NCBI RefSeq assembly: GCF_003710815.1
Contig: NZ_RHHP01000038.1
Span: forward strand, 1 to 64,000
From: Brevibacillus centrosporus
GTDB taxonomy: Bacteria > Bacillota > Bacilli > Brevibacillales > Brevibacillaceae
Length of the DNA stretch: 64,000 bases
Direction: 5' to 3'
The notes beneath the pieces were generated by a model that had not been told where the DNA came from, searched no databases, and saw only the letters and a program-made list of their open reading frames with translations. The position numbers and the translations under genes were made by a program. Below are positions 16,259-24,087 of the stretch, in pieces; position 1 is the stretch's first letter; each line of letters begins with the position of its first letter.

Positions 16259-17572
16259 GTGGATTCGACACAAAAGCAATTGCGAGAAGAGCTTCTATAC
16301 GATAAAACCAACAATTGTGTCCAGTGTGGCTACTGTTTGCCTGTTTGTCCGACATACGTGGCCTTCGGCAAAGAGACACATTCCCCTCGCGGCAGGATTA
16401 ACCTCGTCAAAATGGTAGGAGAAGGCAGGATTACGAATTTGTCCGTTTTGGAAGAGCCTTTTGATTATTGCTTGGGGTGCCGCGCATGTGAAACAGCTTG
16501 TCCGACTGGGGTGGAATACGGTGCGATTCTGGAGGCGACGCGGGCTGCTATCGTAAGACGGAAACGATTTACGGTACCTGTTCGCATACTTCGCAAGTCG
16601 ATGCTGAAAAAGGTGTTTCCAAGTCGAAAGATGATGAATCTGACGGGAGACGCTATGTGGCTGTATGAGAAAAGTGGACTGAAAAAGGCACTGCGTACGT
16701 CCGGGATTACGAAAGCGCTCCCTTTTCATCTGGGAGCTTTCGAGTCGATCGTACCTCCGCCTGTGTCGCCAGCTGAGCGGAAGAGAGCGCCCGGGGAAGT
16801 AAAGGCAAGGAGAGCGAAGCAATTCACCATCGCCTTTTTTACCGGTTGCATCATGGATGCCATGTTTCATCGTATCAATCAGTTATCGATTCGTTTGCTG
16901 TCAGAGGCAGGCTGTGATGTCATCGTCGTGCAAAATCAAACCTGCTGCGGAGCGCTTCATGCCCACTCCGGAGAAATGGAAGAAGCCAAGGAGCTTGCCA
17001 AGCGAAATATTGAAGCATTTGAGAAAGTCAATGCGGATTATATCGTGAACAATGCGGGTGGATGCGGAGCTATGAAGGTCGAATACGGTCATTTGCTAGC
17101 TTCTGAGGAGGAGTGGGCAGAGCGGGCAAAAGCTTTTTCCGCCAAATCCAAAGACATTAGCCAGATCCTGGCCTTGTGCGATTTACCGCCTTTCAATCCG
17201 CGAGAGGAAAGAGTCACCTACCAACGCTCCTGCCATATGACCAATGTGCAAAAGGTGTCAAAGGAACCAATCGACCTCTTGAAGCGTGTACCGGGCATAC
17301 AGTTTGTCGAGATGGACCAGGCAGAGATGTGCTGTGGCTCCGCTGGTATCTACAACATTGTGCATTACGATGCTTCGATGCAGATTTTGGATGAAAAAAT
17401 GCAGCATGCAAAGGCAACTGATGCAGCGATCATCATTACGACAAACCCTGGCTGCTTGCTGCAAATGAAGCTCGGAGTCGAACGCGAAGGATTGAGCCAA
17501 TCGGTTCGCGTTCTCCACCTGATCGAGTATCTTGCTGAGGCAGCTGGCATTTCGGTACCAGACGAAAACTGA
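16259..17572 (+). CDS. glcF: GlcF-type iron-sulfur oxidase subunit
   Basis: 437 residues. Two 4Fe-4S clusters near the N-terminus (CVQCGYCLPVCP and CLGCRACETACP) and two CCG-type cysteine-rich domains, each with a CCG motif (QTCCGALHAHSG; EMCCGSAG). This is the electron-transfer subunit that takes electrons from GlcD to the quinone pool. GTG start, one base after the glcD stop, so translationally coupled. The pairing of GlcD and GlcF alone resembles D-lactate or 2-hydroxyglutarate dehydrogenase complexes. Confidence 0.9.
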   Translation: MDSTQKQLREELLYDKTNNCVQCGYCLPVCPTYVAFGKETHSPRGRINLVKMVGEGRITNLSVLEEPFDYCLGCRACETACPTGVEYGAILEATRAAIVRRKRFTVPVRILRKSMLKKVFPSRKMMNLTGDAMWLYEKSGLKKALRTSGITKALPFHLGAFESIVPPPVSPAERKRAPGEVKARRAKQFTIAFFTGCIMDAMFHRINQLSIRLLSEAGCDVIVVQNQTCCGALHAHSGEMEEAKELAKRNIEAFEKVNADYIVNNAGGCGAMKVEYGHLLASEEEWAERAKAFSAKSKDISQILALCDLPPFNPREERVTYQRSCHMTNVQKVSKEPIDLLKRVPGIQFVEMDQAEMCCGSAGIYNIVHYDASMQILDEKMQHAKATDAAIIITTNPGCLLQMKLGVEREGLSQSVRVLHLIEYLAEAAGISVPDEN

Positions 17573-17608
17573 CAATCAAACATACGCCAAAGATGTGGGG
17601 GAGAATAC

Positions 17609-18820
17609 ATGTACGACTTTGCAGTGGTTGGGGGAGGAATTGTCGGTCTTTCTACGGGAATGGCCCTGTATCGACAATATCCGAATGCGAAAGTGGTAGT
17701 GATTGAAAAAGAAGTGGCTGTAGCAGAGCACCAGACTGGTCATAACAGCGGAGTGATTCACTCTGGCATTTACTACAAGCCAGGCAGCTTTAAAGCGCGA
17801 TTTGCCAGACAAGGCAGCAAATCCATGACGGAATTTTGTCAGGTGCATGGAATCGATCATGATATATGCGGAAAGGTGATTGTGGCGACGAAGCCCGAGG
17901 AGCTGCCGCTGCTCGATAACTTATATACTCGCGGCTTGCAAAATGAGCTGGCGATTCAAAAGATTACTGCAGAGGAACTAAAAGAAATCGAGCCGCACGT
18001 CAAAGGCTTGGGGGCTATCCGCGTACCCATGGCGGGAATCGTGAATTACAGACAGGTGAGTGAGAAGTTTGCTGAAATCATCCGCGGACATGGCGGGGAA
18101 ATTCGTCTGGGGACGAAAGTGGAGAATATCCGGGAGGAAGCGGATGCGGTAACGATAGAGACCAACCGAGGCACAGTGAAGGCGCGGATGGCGATAAACT
18201 GTGCCGGACTGCATAGTGACCGGGTAGCGACCGCCGCCGGCTATCAAACAGACATGAAAATCGTACCGTTCCGTGGGGAATACTACAAGCTCAAACCAGA
18301 AAAGCGGTACCTCGTAAAGCATCTGATTTATCCGGTGCCGAATCCGAAATTTCCGTTTCTCGGAGTTCATTTTACTCGCATGATCAGCGGAGAAGTGGAC
18401 GCGGGACCAAACGCTGTGCTCAGCTTCAAGCGGGAAGGCTACCGGAAAACGGACATCAATCTGGCGGATCTTGCTGAGGTACTCACCTACGGAGGCTTCT
18501 GGAAGCTGGCCAGCAAATTTATGAAGGAAGGGATGGAAGAATATTATCGTTCCTTCAGTAAAGCGCGCTTCACAGCCAGTCTGCAAGAGCTGATTCCCGA
18601 GATTCGAGAAGACGATCTGATCCCGGCACCGGCAGGGGTACGGGCCCAGGCGTTGAAGAGCGATGGCAATATGGTGGATGACTTTCACATTATATTAGGA
18701 AAACGTACGGTCCATGTGTGCAATGCGCCTTCTCCGGCTGCTACTGCTTCGATCGAGATCGGTAAAGAAATCGTCAGCCGCATCCCGGAGCAGTCCCATT
18801 TGCTCGCAGCTGTCTTATAA
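17609..18820 (+). CDS. lhgO: L-2-hydroxyglutarate oxidase (LhgO-like)
   Basis: 403 residues of the DAO/FAD-dependent family: dinucleotide motif VVGGGIVGLSTG at the start, the E-K end of strand 2 (VVVIEKE), then HQTGHNSGVIHSGIYYKPGS, which is characteristic of LhgO/L2HGDH, and FRGEYYKL. It oxidises L-2-hydroxyglutarate to 2-oxoglutarate and reduces quinone or O2. Third gene of the operon, 36 bp after glcF, with GTGGGGGAG upstream. Together with GlcDF the operon could oxidise both D and L forms of a 2-hydroxyacid (inference). Confidence 0.88.
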   Translation: MYDFAVVGGGIVGLSTGMALYRQYPNAKVVVIEKEVAVAEHQTGHNSGVIHSGIYYKPGSFKARFARQGSKSMTEFCQVHGIDHDICGKVIVATKPEELPLLDNLYTRGLQNELAIQKITAEELKEIEPHVKGLGAIRVPMAGIVNYRQVSEKFAEIIRGHGGEIRLGTKVENIREEADAVTIETNRGTVKARMAINCAGLHSDRVATAAGYQTDMKIVPFRGEYYKLKPEKRYLVKHLIYPVPNPKFPFLGVHFTRMISGEVDAGPNAVLSFKREGYRKTDINLADLAEVLTYGGFWKLASKFMKEGMEEYYRSFSKARFTASLQELIPEIREDDLIPAPAGVRAQALKSDGNMVDDFHIILGKRTVHVCNAPSPAATASIEIGKEIVSRIPEQSHLLAAVL

Positions 18821-18876
18821 AAGGGACATGCAAAAAAACATCTTAGGGAGCTGCTGAAAAAGCCCTTAAATAGAGT

Positions 18877-18917
18877 AAAGAAGCTGGGGAAATGTTCGTT
18901 TTTCTTCAGCTTTTTTG
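18877..18917 (+). terminator. Terminator of the glcD-glcF-lhgO operon
   Basis: AAGCTG pairs with CAGCTT, extended by AAAG/TTTT and partial inner pairing, ending in TTTTTT. Upstream at 18848-18867 is a GAGCTGCTGAAAAAGC stretch that looks like an insertion-sequence end, but no transposase is present. Confidence 0.55.
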
Positions 18918-19039
18918 ATCCTATTAGGTCTAGAAAATGGACTTGCGACTTGTTGCATAGAAAATTTCCTTTTCATGATGGTGAAAGCAAGCAATTGGGT
19001 AAATTAGCAAAGAGTGCATAGCGGAAGGGAGATGAAAAC

Positions 19040-19849
19040 GTGAAACCGATGACAGAGCAGCATGTCACCTTGCACGGCTTCAACAATTTGACCAAGTCTC
19101 TGAGCTTTAATATGTACGACATTTGTTATACGAAAACGAGAGAAGAGCGGGAAGCGTACCTCGAGTACATAGACGAGCAGTACAATGCTGACCGTCTCAC
19201 CCATATTCTAAAGACCGTTTCGGATATCATTGGTGCTCACGTCTTGAATATTGCCAAGCAGGATTATGTCCCACAGGGAGCAAGTGTCACCTTTCTCGTC
19301 TCGGAGGGGCCGGTCGTGGAGGTCCCAACCGAGTCGTACGAAGAATCGCCGGGACCTTTGCCCGACTCGGTAGTCATGCAGCTGGATAAAAGCCATATCA
19401 CCGTCCATACGTATCCGGAATACCATCCCGATGAAGAAATCAGTACGTTTCGCGCGGATATCGACGTGTCGACCTGTGGAGAGATTTCTCCGCTAAAAGC
19501 CCTCAATTACTTGATCCATTCATTCGAGACCGACACGATGACCATTGATTACCGAGTCCGTGGCTTCACTCGTGATATCGATGGCAACAAGCTGTTCATA
19601 GACCATGATATCAGCTCCATCCAAAATTACATCCCGGATGAAGTCATCGAGCTGTACGACATGATCGATGTGAACGTCTACCAGGAAAATATTTTTCACA
19701 CCAAATGCAAGCTGAAACGCTTTGATTTAAATAATTACCTGTTCGGCTATACCAAGGACAAGCTGTCGCCCGAGGAGCAGCGGGAAATCACAGAGCGGCT
19801 GCACAACGAGATGGACGAAATTTATTACGGGAAAAATATTATCCGGTAG
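19040..19849 (+). CDS. speD: S-adenosylmethionine decarboxylase proenzyme, E. coli type
   Basis: 269 residues, matching the class 1B (E. coli-like, about 264 aa) enzyme. The self-cleavage site is DKSHIT, with Lys117-Ser118 expected to split into beta and alpha chains and Ser118 to become the pyruvoyl cofactor. HTYPE and [17 protein letters not shown] carry the conserved His, Glu and Cys residues. The product, decarboxylated SAM, is the aminopropyl donor for spermidine. GTG start with GGAAGGGAGAT upstream. It stands alone: no spermidine synthase gene is in the window. Confidence 0.95.
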   Translation: MKPMTEQHVTLHGFNNLTKSLSFNMYDICYTKTREEREAYLEYIDEQYNADRLTHILKTVSDIIGAHVLNIAKQDYVPQGASVTFLVSEGPVVEVPTESYEESPGPLPDSVVMQLDKSHITVHTYPEYHPDEEISTFRADIDVSTCGEISPLKALNYLIHSFETDTMTIDYRVRGFTRDIDGNKLFIDHDISSIQNYIPDEVIELYDMIDVNVYQENIFHTKCKLKRFDLNNYLFGYTKDKLSPEEQREITERLHNEMDEIYYGKNIIR

Positions 19850-19861
19850 CGAAAGCAAGCC

Positions 19862-19893
19862 AAAAGGAGCTGGAGGGATTCCGGCTCCTTTTC
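19862..19893 (+). terminator. Terminator of speD
   Basis: AAAAGGAGCTGGA pairs with TTCCGGCTCCTTTT, a near-perfect 13-bp hairpin with a T-rich 3' side. Confidence 0.85.
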
Positions 19894-20082
19894 CTATGCG
19901 GAAACTCAAAAACCTCTTTGCAGAGGAAAAAAAGTTGGCTGAGGAAAGAGGAGAAAAATCGAAGTGAGGACGAGCAGAAGGTGCTTATTCGTATGTGCAA
20001 CATTATGAAAGCGAATACATGTAGAAGAACATATTTCCTGCCGCCACTAGCAGCAGAAAGGGAGAGGGGGAGCTGAATGCCG

Positions 20083-20498
20083 TTAAGGTGTGAACAACTC
20101 GATTCGACCTTTTTCAAAGTGCACATCCATCTGCTTGATCACGTTCTCCGCATTGCCTGTTCGCAAGGCATTCAAAATGGCGATGTGCTCTTCGTGGGAG
20201 AGCAGCATGCGCTCCCGTATATTAATCATGGTCTGGACAAACATGTCGTTGTCAGAGATGCCGACGAGAGAGCGGTGAAATTGCATAGGGGCTGTGAAAG
20301 AAGACACCCTGGTTGGAGTAAATCTTCAAGACCCTCGGCCGGCAGGCGCTGCAGAGCTTCCCTGATGGGAGTGCGGCTCATTTCGAATTCTTCCACGAGC
20401 TCATTCTCGGACGTATGATTCTTATCAGAATAATGACCAGTCAAAATTTTCTCTTTTAGTTTTTGATAGGCCACATCTTTCAAATACGTTTTTTTCAT
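20083..20498 (-). pseudogene. GntR-family regulator, frameshifted with internal deletion
   Basis: The first ~60 codons encode a sound GntR winged helix (VAYQKLKEKILTGHY..., ENELVEEFEMSRTPIREALQRL). The frame then degenerates, and the last ~70 residues reappear in another frame as the end of an FCD domain (FHRSLVGISDNDMFVQTMINIRERML, SHEEHIAILNAL). A normal protein would be about 220 residues; some 80-100 residues of the middle are missing. So it is a broken regulator, divergent from the intact nitrilase gene it probably once controlled. Confidence 0.8.
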
Positions 20499-20644
20499 GG
20501 GTACATCCCACCGATCTACGCTGAGCGGGGCGATTGAGCACGCGAAGACGTCGAGCTAGCTTTAGAAGCCGCTACTTACAAAAAGATAAAATCAGTTATA
20601 CTATTCAGTAAGTATGAGACCTACGTGAAAGGCGGAAAAAAGAG

Positions 20645-21442
20645 ATGAAAGTAGCAATCGCGCAGCTTACTTCCACGATGGATAAAACAGAAAACCTGCA
20701 AAAGGCGGCAGCGTACATCGCGAAGGCGAAAGCGTCCGGGGCGGATTTTGTGATCCTGCCGGAGATGTATCTCGCACCCGCCACGCCGAAAACGGGTGTG
20801 ACACCAGCACAGGTAGCCGAACCATTGGACGGACCGTTCGTGACCGGGCTGGCAAATGCGGCACGTGAGCAGGGTGTTTACGTCGTATGCGGAATCTACG
20901 AATCGATTCCAAAAGATCCTGACCGTGCCTACAATACGACGGTGTTCCTCAACCGCTCCGGAGAGCTGATCCATACGTACCGCAAGACACATCTGTACGA
21001 TGCGTTTTCGTTCGTGGAGTCGGACGCCATCGCGCCTGGAGACAATCCGTATCAGGTGGTTGAAACGGAGTTCGGCAAAATCGGGCTGATGGTATGCTAC
21101 GAAGTGCGATTCCCCGAGATTGCCAGACAGTTTGCTCTGCAAGGGGCGGACATCCTGTTCGTACCTGCGGGCTGGGTAGCTGGCGCTATGAAGGAAGACC
21201 ACTGGGAGACACTTGTACGCGCGCGCGCGATCGAGAACACGATGTTCGTCTGCGCTGCCGATCAGGTGGGGAATATTTTTGCAGGACGCAGCTTGATCGT
21301 GGATCCGATGGGGGTCGTTCTGGCGAGTGCCGGAGAGGAAGAAGCACTCATCGTCGCCGAGCTTGACATGGACCGGATATCGCGCGTACGCGGCAAATTG
21401 CCAAGCGTGGCTAACCGTCGTCCTGAGTTTTATATCAATTAA
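20645..21442 (+). CDS. Carbon-nitrogen hydrolase (nitrilase superfamily amidase)
   Basis: 265 residues with the full catalytic triad: Glu40 in VILPEMY, Lys114 in YRKTHLYD, and Cys151 in GLMVCYEVRFPE. A second structural Glu is in FVESD. It hydrolyses a non-peptide C-N bond; the CYEVRFPE elbow is that of the Nit2/omega-amidase and related amidase branch rather than of true nitrilases. Substrate not determined. GGCGGAAAAAAGAG precedes the ATG. Its probable divergent regulator is decayed, so expression may be constitutive. Confidence 0.85.
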   Translation: MKVAIAQLTSTMDKTENLQKAAAYIAKAKASGADFVILPEMYLAPATPKTGVTPAQVAEPLDGPFVTGLANAAREQGVYVVCGIYESIPKDPDRAYNTTVFLNRSGELIHTYRKTHLYDAFSFVESDAIAPGDNPYQVVETEFGKIGLMVCYEVRFPEIARQFALQGADILFVPAGWVAGAMKEDHWETLVRARAIENTMFVCAADQVGNIFAGRSLIVDPMGVVLASAGEEEALIVAELDMDRISRVRGKLPSVANRRPEFYIN

Positions 21443-21457
21443 TCTCGTTTCGTGCGG

Positions 21458-21489
21458 AAGGGGGCGTGAGCTTTTAGCCCCCTTTTTTT
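21458..21489 (+). terminator. Terminator of the amidase gene
   Basis: AAGGGGGC ... GCCCCC hairpin followed by seven T. The following 21490-21786 has no intact gene. A stretch at about 21508-21624 reads as coding-like (DFRVAYKLEDVEREYVTIAK) and may be a remnant. Confidence 0.85.
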
Positions 21490-21786
21490 CTGGCAAGAAT
21501 CCGAAGCAACCTGACCTGCAGACCAACCAGGTGACCGATTTTCGGGTTGCCTACAAACTGGAGGATGTCGAGAGAGAGTATGTGACCATCGCAAAAAACG
21601 CGCTAGCAGTTGACTCTTTTAGTCATGTCGGCTTGCGCCAGTCAGGTGCTGATGGTGGTTTTTGCGTGAAATCAGGCATGTACCCAAGAACATATCCGAA
21701 AGTTTTCAATATGATGGTAACAGATAACTATAATTTTTATGGTCCTCATGTAAGCGTTACCATCATTTTGAAAGGGTGTGTGTCTT

Positions 21787-22035
21787 ATGTTCTGGCTCGT
21801 ATGGGTATTGGTCAGCTTGATCGTCTGGTGGGGCATGAACACGCTTATGACTGGAAAAGCAGGTGGAAATGGCTGGTTGGCCTCGCTGATCGTCGCTTTG
21901 CTGGGTACTTGGCTGGGCGATCTCCTGTTGGGGAACTGGCTGTGGATGCTGGCTGGATTTAACGTCATTGCCGGAGCGATTGGCGGTATCGTGCTGGTCT
22001 GGCTCTGGAATCTCGTCAGCAAGCAATTGAAGTAG
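21787..22035 (+). CDS. GlsB/YeaQ/YmgE-type small membrane protein
   Basis: 82 residues, nearly all hydrophobic, with about three short membrane helices and glycine-rich turns (GGNGWLASLIVALLGTWLGDLLL, GFNVIAGAIGGIVLVWLWNLV). The pattern of IVALLG..LG..L followed by a second GAxxGAxxxL helix is that of transglycosylase-associated/GlsB stress membrane proteins, whose role is unclear. ATG 21787 is preferred with AAAGGGTG upstream; the frame could begin at GTG 21778. Confidence 0.7.
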   Translation: MFWLVWVLVSLIVWWGMNTLMTGKAGGNGWLASLIVALLGTWLGDLLLGNWLWMLAGFNVIAGAIGGIVLVWLWNLVSKQLK

Positions 22036-22050
22036 CAGGAAGTGTGGGAT

Positions 22051-22086
22051 CCAGGAGTCGCCTCGTTTGCGATTCCTGGTTTTTTT
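22051..22086 (+). terminator. Terminator of the small membrane protein gene
   Basis: CCAGGAGTCGC pairs with GCGATTCCTGG, followed by seven T. Confidence 0.85.
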
Positions 22087-22217
22087 GTGCGTAAAGAAAG
22101 GAATGAGAACGGATTAGACCACGAAAAAGCTTTGCGCAGCCAAGATTTTATCGTGCGGGAATTGCCGGACAATTCGTAAAAAACCAAGTATCTAGGTATG
22201 TATTCAAAATCATACTT

Positions 22218-22234
22218 TACAAATCGGATTTGTA
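22218..22234. promoter_or_regulatory. Palindrome upstream of tcyP
   Basis: TACAAATCGGATTTGTA, a perfect 7-bp-arm palindrome about 70 bp before tcyP, followed by AT-rich promoter-like sequence. It does not clearly match the known CymR site; the binding protein is unknown. Confidence 0.4.
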
Positions 22235-22303
22235 CGAATATAAATAGAGAATGAACCTTATACTTTAGAGAAAAAGAAAGTAAGGGAAATGGAGGAAGGA
22301 AGC

Positions 22304-23692
22304 ATGTCTACGCTCTTGATTATCGTCAACATCTTTATTTTGCTATTATTCATTCTTGGCTTGTATGCTTTGCAAAAGAAGCATGTCTCGTTCTCGAAAC
22401 GGGTATTCCTGGGTCTGGGAATCGGGATTGTGTTCGGTCTGGTTCTACAATTCATTTACGGAGCCAAGTCAGATGTGTTAAAAACCAGTATCGATTGGTA
22501 CAACATCGTCGGTAACGGCTATGTGAAGCTGCTGCAAATGATCGTGATGCCACTGGTCTTCATTTCCATCGTTTCAGCATTTACCAAATTAAAGCTATCG
22601 AACAATATTGGAAAAATCAGTTCGCTTATTTTGAGCATCCTGGTAGGAACCACTGCGATTGCCGCTGCCATCGGGATCGCCTCTACGCTGGCATTTGGTT
22701 TGGACGGCGCAAAGCTTCAGCAGGGCGATGCGGAAAAGACAAGAATCGAACAGGTAGAACAAAAGCTGGGAGATGTACAAAACACGTCGCTTCCGCAAAA
22801 AGTCGTTTCCCTTTTGCCAGCCAACCCATTCCAAGACTTTACAGGTGAGCGTCCAACCTCGACTATAGCAGTCGTGATCTTTGCGGCTTTCATCGGTGCA
22901 GCGTTTTTGGGTATCAAGCGTAAAAATCCGGAACACGCAGAGCTGTTCTCCAAAATTGTCGATACTCTCCATGCGATTGTCATGAGGGTTGTGACTCTGA
23001 TTCTTCGTTTAACTCCGTACGGCGTGCTCGCGATCATGACAAAAGTAACGGCTACCAGTGACTACAATGCGATCTGGCAGCTTGGAAAATTCGTGGTTGC
23101 ATCCTATGTGGCTTTGATCGTTATGTTTATCGTCCACCTGCTGTTGTTGACATTTGCAGGCTTGAACCCGGTTACCTATGTGAAAAAGGCGTTCCCGGTA
23201 CTCACGTTTGCCTTTACTTCCCGGACTAGTGCAGGTGCTTTGCCACTGAATGTCAAAACCCAAACACAAGACCTCGGTGTTCCAGAAGGAATCGCCAACT
23301 TCGCAGGATCGTTTGGACTGTCGATCGGGCAAAATGGCTGCGCAGGTACGTATCCAGCGATGCTGGCTGTCATGGTTGCACCGCTTGCCGGGATTGACCC
23401 GTTGACCCCATCGTTTATCCTGATGCTGGTTGCGGTTGTAGCTCTCAGCTCCTTTGGTGTAGCTGGTGTAGGGGGAGGGGCTACCTTTGCTGCCCTGCTG
23501 GTTCTGTCCTCGATGAATCTGCCGATCGCAATCGTAGGTTTGCTGATCTCCGTAGAACCGTTGATCGACATGGGACGTACAGCTCTCAACGTGAGCGGCA
23601 GCATGACGGCTGGCTTGCTTACTAGCAGAGCGACGAAGGACCTCGATACAACCATCTATAACGAGGTAAAAGAAACCTCGATTACTGCGTAA
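22304..23692 (+). CDS. tcyP: L-cystine sodium symporter TcyP
   Basis: 462 residues, one short of B. subtilis TcyP (463). Dicarboxylate/amino acid:cation symporter fold with about 8 spans and two hairpins: MIVMPLVFISIVSAFTKL, the serine-rich FTSRTSAGALPLNV in hairpin 1, the GQNGCAGTYPAM motif in helix 7, and VGGGATFAALLVLSS near hairpin 2. Imports cystine and S-containing analogues. Start moved to ATG 22304 because GGAGGAAGGA lies just upstream; the earlier ATG at 22289 is within that purine tract. Confidence 0.9.
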   Translation: MSTLLIIVNIFILLLFILGLYALQKKHVSFSKRVFLGLGIGIVFGLVLQFIYGAKSDVLKTSIDWYNIVGNGYVKLLQMIVMPLVFISIVSAFTKLKLSNNIGKISSLILSILVGTTAIAAAIGIASTLAFGLDGAKLQQGDAEKTRIEQVEQKLGDVQNTSLPQKVVSLLPANPFQDFTGERPTSTIAVVIFAAFIGAAFLGIKRKNPEHAELFSKIVDTLHAIVMRVVTLILRLTPYGVLAIMTKVTATSDYNAIWQLGKFVVASYVALIVMFIVHLLLLTFAGLNPVTYVKKAFPVLTFAFTSRTSAGALPLNVKTQTQDLGVPEGIANFAGSFGLSIGQNGCAGTYPAMLAVMVAPLAGIDPLTPSFILMLVAVVALSSFGVAGVGGGATFAALLVLSSMNLPIAIVGLLISVEPLIDMGRTALNVSGSMTAGLLTSRATKDLDTTIYNEVKETSITA

Positions 23693-23703
23693 AGCCTTAT
23701 AGA

Positions 23704-23749
23704 ATAGCTGCACGGCTCGCTTCCTGAGCTGTGCAGCTATTTTTATTTT
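23704..23749 (+). terminator. Terminator of tcyP
   Basis: ATAGCTGCAC pairs with GTGCAGCTAT, inner GGCTC/GAGCT, T-rich tail. Confidence 0.85.
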
Positions 23750-23872
23750 GTACTTGTTCCTTGCATTCAAATAGTTAGAAATTTGTGGCATGAATATGAA
23801 CGATCGAGATTTACTGTTACCTAGATAAGCGCTAATATTTTTATATGAAAAACTAGTGTTTTTTATATAAAA

Positions 23873-24031
23873 CACCTCCGCGATTGGCTTGATCGTCGCC
23901 AACCAGTTCTGGGGGCGATGATTGCAGGGAATGGGGCAGAAAGCTTTTCAGCCGGCTTCTCTCTGCTGATTGGCACGCAGGTCTTAACGGTAATCTGTGC
24001 GATCGTGGCGTTGAAGGGAACGCATGAATAA
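23873..24031 (+). pseudogene. C-terminal fragment of an MFS drug-type transporter
   Basis: About 50 codons with no start read LRDWLDRRQPVLGAMIAG, then a hydrophobic last helix TQVLTVICAIVAL and stop. This looks like the last loop and transmembrane helix of a major facilitator carrier. Nothing upstream to 23693 continues it. The remaining sequence of this 395-base gap is the tcyP terminator plus AT-rich DNA. Confidence 0.5.
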
Positions 24032-24073
24032 GAAAAAACAAGCTGCACTGTCTATGGAGACCGTGCAGCTTGT
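24032..24073 (-). terminator. Terminator of the OppA gene
   Basis: ACAAGCTGCAC/GTGCAGCTTGT perfect 11-bp hairpin; on the minus strand it is followed by TTTTTTCTT. Confidence 0.85.
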
Positions 24074-24087
24074 TGCATTCTGTCTAC

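Noticed and set aside
18846-18867. Insertion-sequence end-like GAGCTGCTGAAAAAGC
   Set aside because: There is no transposase or matching inverted end in the neighbourhood; it is better explained as part of the terminator region.
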